A DNA stretch of 64,000 nucleotides from an uncultured Acidobacteriaceae bacterium (GTDB taxonomy: Bacteria > Acidobacteriota > Terriglobia > Terriglobales > Acidobacteriaceae). Numbering within the stretch: position 1 is the stretch's first letter; each line of letters opens with the position of its first letter. The stretch is taken from positions 26,005 to 90,004 of the forward strand of contig CAIVDV010000048.1 of assembly GCA_903904755.1 (NCBI GenBank), read 5' to 3'. The notes under the pieces are model-generated. The model did not search any database and was not told the origin of the DNA. It saw only the letters and a list, made by a program, of their open reading frames with translations. Shown one piece after another: positions 18,037-26,787 of the stretch. Made by a program: the position numbers and the translations under genes.

Positions 18037-19833
18037 ATGTCCGCCCGTCGCCGCACAGCAAGTCTCTCCGTCGTTCTTCCCCTCTTCTGCCTCCTCGCCG
18101 CCCCCCTGCTCGCCCAATCCCCCGCCACCCCCGCCGACCTAATCCTCACCAACGCCCGCATCTACACCGCCGACTCCGCCGACCGCTTCGTCACCTCTCT
18201 CGCCATCCGCGACGGCCGCATCTTCTGGCTCGGCTCTGCCCCCATCCCCGCCACCCTCTCCGGCCCCAAAACCCAGCTCCGCGATCTCCACGGCGCTTTC
18301 CTCATGCCCGGCCTCATCGACGGCCACATGCACCCCCTCGAAGCCGGCACCAAGCTCCTCGAGTGCAACCTCGACTACCTGCCCCTCACCATCCCCCATT
18401 TCCAGCAGCGCATCCAGGCCTGCCTTAACGCCGACACCAAAGCCACTCCAGACACCCCCCTCCCCGTCGTCGCCTGGTTCCAGCAGGCCATGCTCCCCGA
18501 GGGCATCAAAACCTCCCGCCTCACCCTCGACGCACTCGAAACCACCCGCCCCATTCTCGTCACCGACTCCTTCGGCCACACCGTTCTAGTCAACTCCCGC
18601 GCCCTCGCCCTCGCCCACATCACCGCCGCCTCCAAAGACCCCCTCGGCGGCATCATCGAGCACGAACCCGATGGCCAGCCCTCCGGCCTCCTCCAGGATT
18701 CCGCCTCCGACCCCGTCTACGCCCTCCTGCCCACCCCGACCCCGGCCCAAAACAACCTCGCCGCGCTCGCCGCCCTCAAGGCCGTAGCCGCCCAGGGCGT
18801 CACCAGCTTCCTCGATGCCGACGCCACCGAAGACGACCTCGCCGCCTTCACCTCCGCCTCCGCGAACCACCAGCTCACCGCCCGCGCCCACTTCGCCATG
18901 CACATCGAGCCTGCTGAGGCTGACCACCCCGAACTCCCCGTCGCCCGCATCCTCGGCTTCCGCGCCAAATACGACCAGGGCCCACTCACCCCCACCCCCT
19001 CCATCACCGTCCGCAACGCCAAAATGTACATGGACGGCGTCATCTCCGGCCCCGCCTTCACCGGCGCCATGCTCGAGCCCTACCTCGTCAACACCGGCAC
19101 GCCCGGCCACCCCGCATTCACCCCCGGCACCCGCGGCCCCGACCCCTACTATCCCCCCGCCAGGCTCGCTGCTCTGCTCACCGCCCTGGCCAAAGCCGGC
19201 ATCGATCCCCACCTCCACGTCGATGGCGACCGCGCCGTCCACGAGGCCCTCGATGCCGTCGCCGCCATGCGCCAGGCCCTGCCCACCGCCGACATCCGCC
19301 CCGGCTTCGCCCACTGCGAAATCGTCGCCCCCGCCGACTACCCCCGCTTCCGCCAGCTCGGCGTCTACCCCGCCCTCTCCATGCAGTGGGAAAAGCAGGC
19401 CCCCGACACCCTCGACCAGCTCCGCGACTACATGGGCCCCACCCGCGCCCAGCTCCTTGAGCCCGCCGGTGTCCTCCTCCAGGCCGGCGCTCCCGTCGCC
19501 TTCGGTTCCGATTGGCCCGTCGATCCCCTGAACGAGTGGTTCGCCCTCAAGGTCGGCGTCACCCGCCTCAACGACCCCGCTGCCGGTGAGAAATACACCT
19601 CCCGCCTCGGCTCCGACCCCGGCCTTACCGTCCTCCAGGCCCTCCGCGCCTCCACCATCACCGCCGCGGCGGAAATCCATCAGGACGCCGTCTCCGGCTC
19701 CCTCGAACCCGGCAAATTCGCCGACATCATCCTCCTCGACCGCGACCCATTCGCCATCGCCCCCATCGACCTCGCCCACATCCGCGTTCTCGAAACCATC
19801 GTCGGTGGCCGCACCGTCTACACCGCTCCATAA
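18037..19833 (+). CDS. Secreted amidohydrolase 3 family protein (YtcJ-like)
   Basis: A 598-residue protein with a signal peptide at about 1-26 (ending LLAQ) and the metal-dependent amidohydrolase 3 fold of the YtcJ/NfdA type. The N-terminal beta-sandwich (ILTNARIYTADSADRFVTSL) is typical. Metal ligands are seen in LIDGHMHPLEAG (94-105), IDPHLHVDGDRAV, GFAHCEIV and VAFGSDWPVDPLNEW, and the C-terminal strand FADIILLDRDPF closes the composite domain. It is divergent from the other amidohydrolase across a 126-bp gap. YtcJ-like proteins hydrolyse N-formyl or amide bonds; the substrate here is unknown. Confidence 0.88.
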   Translation: MSARRRTASLSVVLPLFCLLAAPLLAQSPATPADLILTNARIYTADSADRFVTSLAIRDGRIFWLGSAPIPATLSGPKTQLRDLHGAFLMPGLIDGHMHPLEAGTKLLECNLDYLPLTIPHFQQRIQACLNADTKATPDTPLPVVAWFQQAMLPEGIKTSRLTLDALETTRPILVTDSFGHTVLVNSRALALAHITAASKDPLGGIIEHEPDGQPSGLLQDSASDPVYALLPTPTPAQNNLAALAALKAVAAQGVTSFLDADATEDDLAAFTSASANHQLTARAHFAMHIEPAEADHPELPVARILGFRAKYDQGPLTPTPSITVRNAKMYMDGVISGPAFTGAMLEPYLVNTGTPGHPAFTPGTRGPDPYYPPARLAALLTALAKAGIDPHLHVDGDRAVHEALDAVAAMRQALPTADIRPGFAHCEIVAPADYPRFRQLGVYPALSMQWEKQAPDTLDQLRDYMGPTRAQLLEPAGVLLQAGAPVAFGSDWPVDPLNEWFALKVGVTRLNDPAAGEKYTSRLGSDPGLTVLQALRASTITAAAEIHQDAVSGSLEPGKFADIILLDRDPFAIAPIDLAHIRVLETIVGGRTVYTAP

Positions 19834-19870
19834 TCCCGCCTTCCCCTCTGGCCTCCCCGCCGCCACAGGC

Positions 19871-19876
19871 GATACT
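19871..19876 (+). promoter_or_regulatory. Putative -10 element for a leaderless start
   Basis: GATACT ends eight bases before the ATG of the DUF3467 gene, with no Shine-Dalgarno between. Confidence 0.4.
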
Positions 19877-19884
19877 CTTGTCCC

Positions 19885-20190
19885 ATGAGCCAGAACAACC
19901 AACCACCCCGCGTCCAGCTCGTCCAGGCACCCGACTACCGCGACAACTACGCCAACAGCGTCCAAATCCGCGTCTCCGTCTGGGACTTCCACCTCATCTT
20001 CGGCCAGGCCAACTCTGAAGGCCCCGAGCAGCTCAGCATCCGCAACCAACAGGGCATCTTCCTCAGCCCCCAGCAGGCCAAGGCCCTCTGGAACGTCCTC
20101 GGACAGAACCTCGCCCAGTACGAAGCCGCCTTCGGCGAACTCCAGTTGGAACCCCGCGTTCCCGACTTTCCCCAGGGCACCGTCAACTAA
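19885..20190 (+). CDS. DUF3467 family protein
   Basis: A 101-residue cytoplasmic protein of the DUF3467 family. The family core is visible as YRDNYANSVQIRVSVWDFHLIFGQ (start of the domain), then ISLSPQQAK-like IFLSPQQAKALWNVLGQNLAQYE. No function is established for this family. It precedes a GT-C glycosyltransferase by nine bp and is probably its co-transcribed partner. The C-terminus is short and acidic-neutral without recognisable motifs. Confidence 0.8.
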   Translation: MSQNNQPPRVQLVQAPDYRDNYANSVQIRVSVWDFHLIFGQANSEGPEQLSIRNQQGIFLSPQQAKALWNVLGQNLAQYEAAFGELQLEPRVPDFPQGTVN

Positions 20191-20199
20191 GGCCTTCCC

Positions 20200-21843
20200 A
20201 TGCCTGACCCCACCCCACAGCAGCCGCCCGCACCACGGTGGCAGGTACCCGGCGCACGCCTCTTCCGCTCCGGCCGCCCCCTGCCCCTCTGGATGATCTT
20301 CCCGCTCATCTTTGCGGCCCTGTATCTCGCTCACTGGTCCCTCCTCAGCCTCCCCTACTACTGGGACGAGGCCGGCTACTACATCCCCGCCGCATGGGAC
20401 TTCTTCCGCACCGGCTCGCTCATCCCCATCTCCACCCTCACCAACGCCCACCCCCCGCTCCCCTCCGTCTACCTCGCCCTCTGGTGGTGGGCCTCCGGCT
20501 TCACCCCGGAAGTCACCCGGGAAGCCGTCCTCATCGTCGCCGCATTCGGACTCACCGCCGTCTGGCGTCTCAGCCTGCTGGTCACCCGCAGCGCCCCCGC
20601 CGCCTTCGCCACCCTCCTGCTCACCGCCCTCTACCCCGTCTGGTTCGCCCAATCCACCCTCGCGCACGCCGACATCTTCGCCGCTGCCTGCACCCTCTGG
20701 GCCCTCGTCTACGCCCTCCCGCAGCCCACCCCCGGCCAACCCTCCCGCATCTGGCCCGCCGCCATATGGTTCTCCCTCGCCGTCCTCGCCAAGGAAACCG
20801 CCCTCGCCACCCCCCTTCTCCTCGTCCTCATCTCCCTCCTCGAAGCCCTCCGCACCTCCGGCCCCGCCCGCCGCCGCTCTTTCACCAACGTCGCCTGGTA
20901 CCTCGCCTGCATCCTACCCCTCGCCCTCTGGTACGCCTACCACCGCGCCAAAACCGGCTTCCTCTTCGGCAACCCGGAGTTCCTCCGCTACAACGCCACC
21001 TCCACCCTCACGCCCCTCCGCATTCTCGCCGCCTTCGGTCACCGCATCCTCCACCTCACCGGGCACATGAACCTCTTTGTCCCCGTCCTCTGCCTCCTCG
21101 CCGCCCTCATGCTTGACCCCATCCTTGCCCGCGATGGCCAGCCCCGCCCCGGCATCCCCCGCCAAACCCTCATCCGCATCGGCATCCTCATCCTCGGCAA
21201 CGCCCTCGCCTTCTCCCTCCTCGGCGGAGCCCTCCTCACCCGCTATCTCCTCCCCGTATACCCCCTCGTCCTCGTCATCTGCGTCTCCGTCTTCCGCACC
21301 CGCGTTCGCTGGTGGCCCGCCCTCGTCGCACTCTCCGCCGCCGCCTTCATCGCCGCTCTTTTCCTCGCCCCTCCCTACGGCTTCGCACCCGAGGACAACC
21401 TCACCTACGCCCGTGTCATCCGCCTCCACCAGGCCGCCATCGCAGAACTCACCAAAAACTACCCCGGCGCAACCGTCCTCTCCGCCTGGCCCGCGACAGA
21501 CGAACTCACCAAGCCCGAACTCGGCTACGTCACCACCCCCTTCACCGTCTACCGCCTTGAGGATTTCACCACCCCCCAAATCCTCCGCGCCCAGCAGGAC
21601 CCCGAAGGCTACTCCGCCGCCCTCGTCTTCTCCACCAAGGAAGACCCGCCACCCCTCCCCTTCCACCTCAACTCCGCCTCCATGGAAGAGCAGTACTTCG
21701 GCCTGCACCACGACCTCGGCCCCGAAGAAATCGCCGCCCGCCTCCAGGGCCAAATCGTCTTCAAACAACGCTCCGGCCTCGACTGGGTCGCAGTCATCCG
21801 CTTCCGCCGCTCCGTCGAAGCCCGCCTGACCACTGACCACTGA
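20200..21843 (+). CDS. GT-C fold membrane glycosyltransferase (ArnT/PMT_2-like)
   Basis: A 547-residue polytopic membrane protein of the dolichyl-phosphate-mannose mannosyltransferase-like (PMT_2) superfamily, which transfers sugars from polyprenyl-phosphate donors at the periplasmic face. The acidic catalytic loop follows the first helix (YYWDEAGYYIPAAWDFF). About ten hydrophobic segments follow, and the C-terminal 140 residues are a soluble periplasmic domain. Leucines are almost all CTC. The last codons (TTDH) are made of TGACCAC heptamers that continue past the stop. The acceptor is unknown. Confidence 0.85.
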   Translation: MPDPTPQQPPAPRWQVPGARLFRSGRPLPLWMIFPLIFAALYLAHWSLLSLPYYWDEAGYYIPAAWDFFRTGSLIPISTLTNAHPPLPSVYLALWWWASGFTPEVTREAVLIVAAFGLTAVWRLSLLVTRSAPAAFATLLLTALYPVWFAQSTLAHADIFAAACTLWALVYALPQPTPGQPSRIWPAAIWFSLAVLAKETALATPLLLVLISLLEALRTSGPARRRSFTNVAWYLACILPLALWYAYHRAKTGFLFGNPEFLRYNATSTLTPLRILAAFGHRILHLTGHMNLFVPVLCLLAALMLDPILARDGQPRPGIPRQTLIRIGILILGNALAFSLLGGALLTRYLLPVYPLVLVICVSVFRTRVRWWPALVALSAAAFIAALFLAPPYGFAPEDNLTYARVIRLHQAAIAELTKNYPGATVLSAWPATDELTKPELGYVTTPFTVYRLEDFTTPQILRAQQDPEGYSAALVFSTKEDPPPLPFHLNSASMEEQYFGLHHDLGPEEIAARLQGQIVFKQRSGLDWVAVIRFRRSVEARLTTDH

Positions 21844-21875
21844 CCACTGTTCACTGTTCACTGTTCACTGACCAC
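21827..21875 (+). repeat. Seven-unit heptamer array (TGACCAC / TGTTCAC)
   Basis: Seven consecutive 7-bp units: three TGACCAC, three TGTTCAC, one TGACCAC. The array begins inside the last codons of the glycosyltransferase gene, supplies its TGA stop, and ends nine bases before a TATAAT box. Confidence 0.92.
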
Positions 21876-21883
21876 TCTCCGCC

Positions 21884-21889
21884 TATAAT
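21884..21889 (+). promoter_or_regulatory. -10 element (TATAAT) for a leaderless GTG start
   Basis: A consensus TATAAT ends nine bases before the GTG start of the TPR gene. No Shine-Dalgarno is present. The heptamer array lies immediately upstream, where a -35 would be. Confidence 0.55.
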
Positions 21890-21898
21890 CAGTCTGTC

Positions 21899-23614
21899 GT
21901 GTCTTCCTCCTACCCATTCCGCCGCCTCCTCGCCGCCATCCTTCTCGCCGGGATCATGGCCTCTGCGGCCCCCGCCGCCATCGCCCAGGCTTCTGACGCC
22001 GACCCATCCCAATCCGACGACTCCGCCCCGGGCCACGGCCGCATCCTCCTCGTCCTACCCTTCGACAACCTCACCAACCCCGCCGCCGCAGACTCCGCCG
22101 CCGCCCCCACCGCCGAATCCACTGAGCAATCCAACCTCGACTGGATCCGCGAGGCCGTCCCCGAAATCCTCAACGCCCGCTTCACCTCCGCCGGCTATCT
22201 CCCCCTCAGCCGCGAAGACCGCCTCTACACCCTCGAACACCTCGGCTTCCCCGATACCTTCCAGCCCTCCCGCGCCACCTCCCTCAGACTCGCCCAAACC
22301 CTCGACGCCAACTGGATCGTCATCGGCAACTACGCCGCCACCGGCTCCCACATCACCTTCAAGGCCCGCATCGTCGATGTCCCCGGCCTCCACATCACCC
22401 GCGAGGTCTTCGTCTCCGGCGAAATCTCCCAGCTCCTCGGTCTCATCAACTCCCTCGCCTGGCAGCTCTCTCGTCAGCTCGACCCCAAATTCTCCGTCGC
22501 TGAAGAAACCTTCCGCGCTGCCGGCTCCACCCTCCGACTCGACGCCTTTGAGCAGTACATCCGCGGCATCACCGAGCGCGACGTGGACGAGCGCCAGCGC
22601 CATCTAAAGCGAGCCACCGACCTCGACCCCCGATTCACCGCCGCCTGGCTTGCCATCGGCCGCCTCCAGTTCTCCACGCAACAATACGAGGCCGCCGCCA
22701 TCAGCTTTGGCCGTGTCACCCGCGGTGACCCCTCCGAACTCGAAGCGGGATTCTATCGCGGCCTCTCCCAGCTCTTCAGCGGCAACTACCAGCACGCCGA
22801 AGACTCCTTCGCCGCCGTCGCCCGCGTCCTCCCCCTGCCGGAGGTCGTCAACAACCAGGGCGTCTCCCTCAGCCGCCGCGGCAAAGACGCCATCGCCCTC
22901 TACCGCCAGGCCTCCGCCGCAGACCCCAACGACCCCGACTACCACTTCAACCTCGCCGTCAGCCTCAACCGTCAGGGCCAGCGCCCCGAAGCCCTCGCCG
23001 AGCTCGACCGCTGCCTCAGGCAAAAATCCTCTGACGCTGAAGCCCGCACCCTCCAGGATGCCTGGAATAATCCGGACACCTCCAAGCCCGCCCCTGAAAC
23101 CCTCGAGCGCATCAAGCGCTCCTACGACGGCGCTGCCTACCGCCAGGCAGCCCTCATGCTCGAACAGGTCGAGACCGCCCGACTCGCCTCTCTCCCCGCC
23201 GCCGCCCGCGCCCAAAGCCTCAACCGCAGCGCCCACGAAAACCTCGACCGCGGCCTCCTCCTCGAAGCCGAGCGCGAATTCCATGCCGCCATCGCCGCCG
23301 ACCCAACTTCCTCTGACGCCCACCTCGGCCTCGCCCAGCTCCGCGAACGCGCCGGAGACATGGAGAGCGCACGCCGCGAAGCCCGCTCCGCCCTCAGCTT
23401 CCATCCCTCTGCCGAAGCCTGGCTCGTCCTCGCCCGCATCGACCTCTCCTCCTCACAGCTACCCCAGGCCCGCGAAGATGCCGGCGAAGCCCTCAAACTC
23501 GACGCCGTCAACCGCGCCGCCCGCGACCTCCGCAAAACCATCGACGCCCGCATCGACTCCACCCAGTCCACCCCCACCAAACCCGATTCCCCCCCCACCG
23601 ACCCCCAACCCTGA
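21899..23614 (+). CDS. Secreted TPR protein with FlgO/TolB-like N-terminal domain
   Basis: A 571-residue exported protein. Signal peptide at about 1-30 (ending AIAQA). Residues 47-190 resemble the FlgO/adenylate-cyclase-associated alpha-beta domain (ILLVLPFDNLTN, LRLAQTLDANWIVIGNYAATG, ARIVDVPGLHITREVFVSG), which often precedes TPR arrays. The rest is several tetratricopeptide-like repeats (DPRFTAAWLAIGRLQFSTQQYEAA, DPDYHFNLAVSLNRQGQ). The end is Pro/Thr-rich. The GTG start has no Shine-Dalgarno but a TATAAT immediately before it. It precedes the NfeD-type gene by 23 bp. Role unknown; a periplasmic protein-binding scaffold is likely. Confidence 0.8.
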   Translation: MSSSYPFRRLLAAILLAGIMASAAPAAIAQASDADPSQSDDSAPGHGRILLVLPFDNLTNPAAADSAAAPTAESTEQSNLDWIREAVPEILNARFTSAGYLPLSREDRLYTLEHLGFPDTFQPSRATSLRLAQTLDANWIVIGNYAATGSHITFKARIVDVPGLHITREVFVSGEISQLLGLINSLAWQLSRQLDPKFSVAEETFRAAGSTLRLDAFEQYIRGITERDVDERQRHLKRATDLDPRFTAAWLAIGRLQFSTQQYEAAAISFGRVTRGDPSELEAGFYRGLSQLFSGNYQHAEDSFAAVARVLPLPEVVNNQGVSLSRRGKDAIALYRQASAADPNDPDYHFNLAVSLNRQGQRPEALAELDRCLRQKSSDAEARTLQDAWNNPDTSKPAPETLERIKRSYDGAAYRQAALMLEQVETARLASLPAAARAQSLNRSAHENLDRGLLLEAEREFHAAIAADPTSSDAHLGLAQLRERAGDMESARREARSALSFHPSAEAWLVLARIDLSSSQLPQAREDAGEALKLDAVNRAARDLRKTIDARIDSTQSTPTKPDSPPTDPQP

Positions 23615-23637
23615 CCCTAACCACTCCGAGGTTCCCC

Positions 23638-24942
23638 ATGGCAGCCTCACCCCTCGCCCGCTGGCTTTCCACCGCCCTCCTCCTCGCCGCCACCCCAGCC
23701 TTCGCCCAGCCCGCGCCCCCCATCTATCGTCTGGAAATCCGCGACACCATCCAGCCCGTCGCCGCCTGGCGTCTCCAGCGCGCCCTCGCCACCGCCGCAG
23801 CCGACCACGCCCCCCTCCTCGTCGAGCTCGACACCCCCGGCGGCCTCCTCGATACCACCCGCGAAATGGTCGGTGCCATCCTCGCCTCCCCCGTCCCCGT
23901 CATCCTCTACATCGCCCCCGCCGGTGCCCGCGCCGGCTCCGCTGGCTTCTTCCTCCTGGAGTCAGCCGACCTCGCCGTCATGGCCCCCGGCACCAATGCC
24001 GGCGCTGCCCATCCCGTCCTCGAAGGCGCACCCCCCGACGACACCATGCGCCAGAAGCTCGAAAACGACGCAGATGCCTTCCTCCGCTCCTACACCACCC
24101 GCCGCAACCGCAACCCCGCCCTCGCCGAGGAAGCCATCCGCACCTCACGCTCGTTTTCCGCAGACGAAGCCCTCCAGGCCGGCCTCATTGACCTCATCGC
24201 CCCCGACGATGCCCACCTCCTCGCCGCCCTCGACAACCGCACCCTCACCCGCCTCGACGGCTCCCGCATCACCCTCCACACCGCCGGCACCCGCCTCCTC
24301 ACCCTGCCCCCCACCCTCCGCGACACCCTCCTCAGCCGCCTCGCCAACCCCAACCTCGCCCTCCTCCTGCTCGCCGCCGGTGCTCTGCTCATCTATCTCG
24401 AATTCAACACTCCCGGCACCATCGTCCCCGGTTCCCTCGGTGCTATCCTCGTCCTCGTCTCCCTTTTCGCGCTCAACCTCCTCCCCATCCGCCACACCGC
24501 CGTCGCCCTCATCGCCGCCGCCCTCGTCCTCCTCGTCCTCGAACTCAAATTCCCCACCCACGGCATCCTCGCCGCCGCCTCCATCCTCTGCCTCACCTTC
24601 GGCACCCTCACCCTCATCGCCGCACCCATCCCGGAAATGCGCGTCAATCCCTGGCTCGCCGTCTCCCTCTCCCTCACCCTCGGCATCCTCACCCTCGTCC
24701 TCATGCGCCTCGCCCTCCGCGCCCGCCACCACAAGTTCCTCCTCGGCGCAGCCGCCATGGTCGGCCACCAGGCCACCACCCTCGAACCCATCGGCCCCGA
24801 TACCCCCGCCCATCCCCAACCCGGCCACGTCCTCGTCCAGGGCGAGATCTGGGAAGCCCGCTCCCCCTCCCCCCTCCCCCCCAACACCCCCGTCCAGGTC
24901 ATCTCCGCCTCCGACTCCATCCTCACCGTCGCCCCCCGCTAA
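23638..24942 (+). CDS. NfeD-type membrane serine protease (long form)
   Basis: A 434-residue ClpP-class membrane protease of the long NfeD family, which pairs with stomatin-like slipins. Signal peptide at 1-23, then a protease domain (LLVELDTPGGLLDTTREMV) with Ser101 in ARAGSAGFF and Lys140 in TMRQKLEND. The spacing matches the Ser-Lys dyad known for the archaeal homologue PH1510. About four or five transmembrane segments follow (240-350) and then a C-terminal OB-fold NfeD domain (about 360-430). The slipin gene follows 174 bp downstream. The pair is expected to act in membrane quality control. Confidence 0.9.
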   Translation: MAASPLARWLSTALLLAATPAFAQPAPPIYRLEIRDTIQPVAAWRLQRALATAAADHAPLLVELDTPGGLLDTTREMVGAILASPVPVILYIAPAGARAGSAGFFLLESADLAVMAPGTNAGAAHPVLEGAPPDDTMRQKLENDADAFLRSYTTRRNRNPALAEEAIRTSRSFSADEALQAGLIDLIAPDDAHLLAALDNRTLTRLDGSRITLHTAGTRLLTLPPTLRDTLLSRLANPNLALLLLAAGALLIYLEFNTPGTIVPGSLGAILVLVSLFALNLLPIRHTAVALIAAALVLLVLELKFPTHGILAAASILCLTFGTLTLIAAPIPEMRVNPWLAVSLSLTLGILTLVLMRLALRARHHKFLLGAAAMVGHQATTLEPIGPDTPAHPQPGHVLVQGEIWEARSPSPLPPNTPVQVISASDSILTVAPR

Positions 24943-24971
24943 CCCCCGCTTCCCGGTTGTTGCCCGCGCGC

Positions 24972-25006
24972 CCCATCCATACGGCGCACTCTGCCGGACG
25001 GGTGGG
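24972..25006 (+). repeat. Family B hairpin copy
   Basis: CCCATCC and GGGTGGG arms enclose an inner CGGC/GCCG stem (GGCGCACTCTGCCGG). The same element recurs at 40878-40911 and 53863-53897 in the same strand orientation. Confidence 0.75.
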
Positions 25007-25037
25007 AACCACCGCCCTCCCGTCCCCCACCGGCCCA

Positions 25038-25073
25038 ACCCTAACTCCGCTAACCACCCTAACTCCGCTAACC
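25038..25073 (+). repeat. 18-bp tandem duplication upstream of the slipin gene
   Basis: ACCCTAACTCCGCTAACC occurs twice head to tail, ending 11 bases before a TACAAT box. The unit resembles the arm of the family C repeats. Confidence 0.85.
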
Positions 25074-25084
25074 CCTCCCCGCGT

Positions 25085-25109
25085 TACAATTCTCCCGACA
25101 CCCAAGGAG
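25085..25109 (+). promoter_or_regulatory. -10 element and strong ribosome-binding site of the slipin gene
   Basis: TACAAT at 25085-25090 is followed by AAGGAG at 25104-25109, seven bases before the ATG. This gene, unlike many neighbours, has a short conventional leader. Confidence 0.5.
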
Positions 25110-25116
25110 CCCCACC

Positions 25117-25905
25117 ATGGATTCCATCGGCTACCCCGTCCTCATCGCCGTCATCGTCATCGCCCTCTATCTCTTCAACTGCATCAAGGTCCTCCGCGAA
25201 TACGACCGCGGCGTCATCTTCCGCCTCGGCCCCGTACTCCCCCAGCCCAAGGGCCCCGGCCTCATCTTCGTCTTCAAGCCCATTGACCAGATGGTCCGCG
25301 TCACCACCCGCCAAACCGTCATGGAAGTCCCCGCTCAGGACGTCATCACCCGCGACAACGTCACCATCAAGGTCAACGCCGTCGTCACCCTCAAGGTCAT
25401 CGACCCCATCCTCGCCGTCGTCAAGGTCGAAAACTACGCCTACCAAACCTCCCAGTTCGCCCAAACCACCCTCCGCTCCGTCCTCGGCGAAGTCGAACTC
25501 GACACCCTCCTCAGCCACCGCGACAGCCTCAACCTCCGCATCCAGGACATCATGGACAAGCGCACCGAACCCTTCGGCGTCAAAGTCCTCTCCGTCGAGG
25601 TCAAGCAGGTCGATCTCCCCGACCAGATGCTCCGCGCCATGGCCAAACAGGCCGAAGCCGAACGCGAAAAACGCTCCAAAATCATCCACGCCGACGGCGA
25701 ATTCTCAGCCGCCCAGCGCCTCGTCGATGCCGCACACCTCCTCGCCACCGAACCCCTCACCATGCAACTCCGTTATCTCCAGACCCTTACCGAAATCGGC
25801 GTCGAAAAGAACACCACCATCGTCTTCCCCCTCCCCGTGGATCTCCTCTCGCTCGTCAAGGAGAGTCTCTCAAGTGGTACTCCCAAGGCCGGCCTGAACG
25901 GGTAA
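25117..25905 (+). CDS. Slipin (SPFH/band 7 stomatin-like protein)
   Basis: A 262-residue stomatin-family protein. Residues 6-21 are a membrane segment, followed by the SPFH domain from [21 protein letters not shown] onwards. [18 protein letters not shown] and [20 protein letters not shown] are classic slipin motifs, the latter in the coiled-coil oligomerisation region. Slipins form ring assemblies in the inner membrane and are cleaved by or partner with long NfeD proteases, which is the gene just upstream. The next gene encodes a SPOR protein 66 bp downstream. Confidence 0.93.
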   Translation: MDSIGYPVLIAVIVIALYLFNCIKVLREYDRGVIFRLGPVLPQPKGPGLIFVFKPIDQMVRVTTRQTVMEVPAQDVITRDNVTIKVNAVVTLKVIDPILAVVKVENYAYQTSQFAQTTLRSVLGEVELDTLLSHRDSLNLRIQDIMDKRTEPFGVKVLSVEVKQVDLPDQMLRAMAKQAEAEREKRSKIIHADGEFSAAQRLVDAAHLLATEPLTMQLRYLQTLTEIGVEKNTTIVFPLPVDLLSLVKESLSSGTPKAGLNG

Positions 25906-25971
25906 AGTGAAAGGAGAGCAGCGGCGTCGCAGTTGCATCAAACCCCACCCGCTCCTCTCCGGACACCCACC

Positions 25972-26634
25972 ATGAGCACCGCCTTTCACGAAGACGACGA
26001 AGAACAATACGTCCCCGAAACGCCCACCGCTGATACCGAACTCACCGTCAGCGCCACCACGCTCATAGTCCTCTTTTTTGGCCTCGTCGTCCTCTGCGGC
26101 AGCTTCTTTGGCCTCGGCTACTCCCTCGGACGCCGCGAGCCCGCAGGCAACCCCCTCGCCGCGCAGCCCGTCTCCGCAGCCGCCTCCGCCGCCCGTCCCA
26201 AGCCCGCCGCCACCAACCCCGGCAACCCCACCGCAATCACCACTCCGCCCGCCGAACCCACTCCGGCCCCCGCACAGCCTCAGACGGCAACCCTGGCCAC
26301 CGCTCCCCCGGCAACCCCCCAGTTGGCCACCCCGTCTCCCGCCCTGCCCGCCACGCCAACCCCATCCGTCGCCCGTCCCGCCCCCGCGCCCTCCGTCGTC
26401 GCCGCCCTCCCGCCCCCGGCCCCCATCATGGTCCAGGTCGCCGCCGTCACTGAGCAGGAAACCGCCAACCTCCTCCTCTCCGCCCTCAAAAAACGCGGCT
26501 ACCCCGTCTCCATCCGCCACGAGTCCGGCGATAACCTCCTCCACATACAGGTCGGCCCCTTCGCCACCCGCGCCGACGCCCAGGCCATGCGCCAAAAACT
26601 CCAAAACGACGGCTACGCAGCCATCGTCCGCTAA
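25972..26634 (+). CDS. Membrane-anchored SPOR-domain protein
   Basis: A 220-residue bitopic protein: acidic cytoplasmic N-terminus, one transmembrane segment at about 29-52, a long Pro/Ala/Thr-rich periplasmic linker, and a C-terminal SPOR domain from about 148 to 219 (VQVAAVTEQETANLLLSALKKRGYPV ending AQAMRQKLQNDGYAAIV). SPOR domains bind denuded septal peptidoglycan, so a role in cell division or wall remodelling is likely. The ATG at 25972 was preferred over one 39 bp upstream because the acidic N-terminus and helix spacing match the family. Confidence 0.85.
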   Translation: MSTAFHEDDEEQYVPETPTADTELTVSATTLIVLFFGLVVLCGSFFGLGYSLGRREPAGNPLAAQPVSAAASAARPKPAATNPGNPTAITTPPAEPTPAPAQPQTATLATAPPATPQLATPSPALPATPTPSVARPAPAPSVVAALPPPAPIMVQVAAVTEQETANLLLSALKKRGYPVSIRHESGDNLLHIQVGPFATRADAQAMRQKLQNDGYAAIVR

Positions 26635-26670
26635 TTCCCCCAGAGTTTAGTACTCCCCATCATTCCGAGC

Positions 26671-26787
26671 CCCGGGTGCCCCCGGTCCCTCGCACTTGGG
26701 GACCGGGGATTACCCCCAATAGGCAAACCGCCATCGAGCGCAGCTCGATCCAACTGATCTCTGATCTCTGTCCTCTGATCTCTGCGT
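26671..26787 (+). repeat. Composite intergenic mosaic: family A hairpin, short palindrome, heptamers
   Basis: GGGTGCC, then a 10-bp stem CCCCGGTCCC/GGGACCGGGG (26680-26708), then the palindrome TCGAGCGCAGCTCGA near 26734-26748, then TGATCTC heptamers (26755-26782). It fills the gap between the convergent SPOR and plsC genes. Confidence 0.85.
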
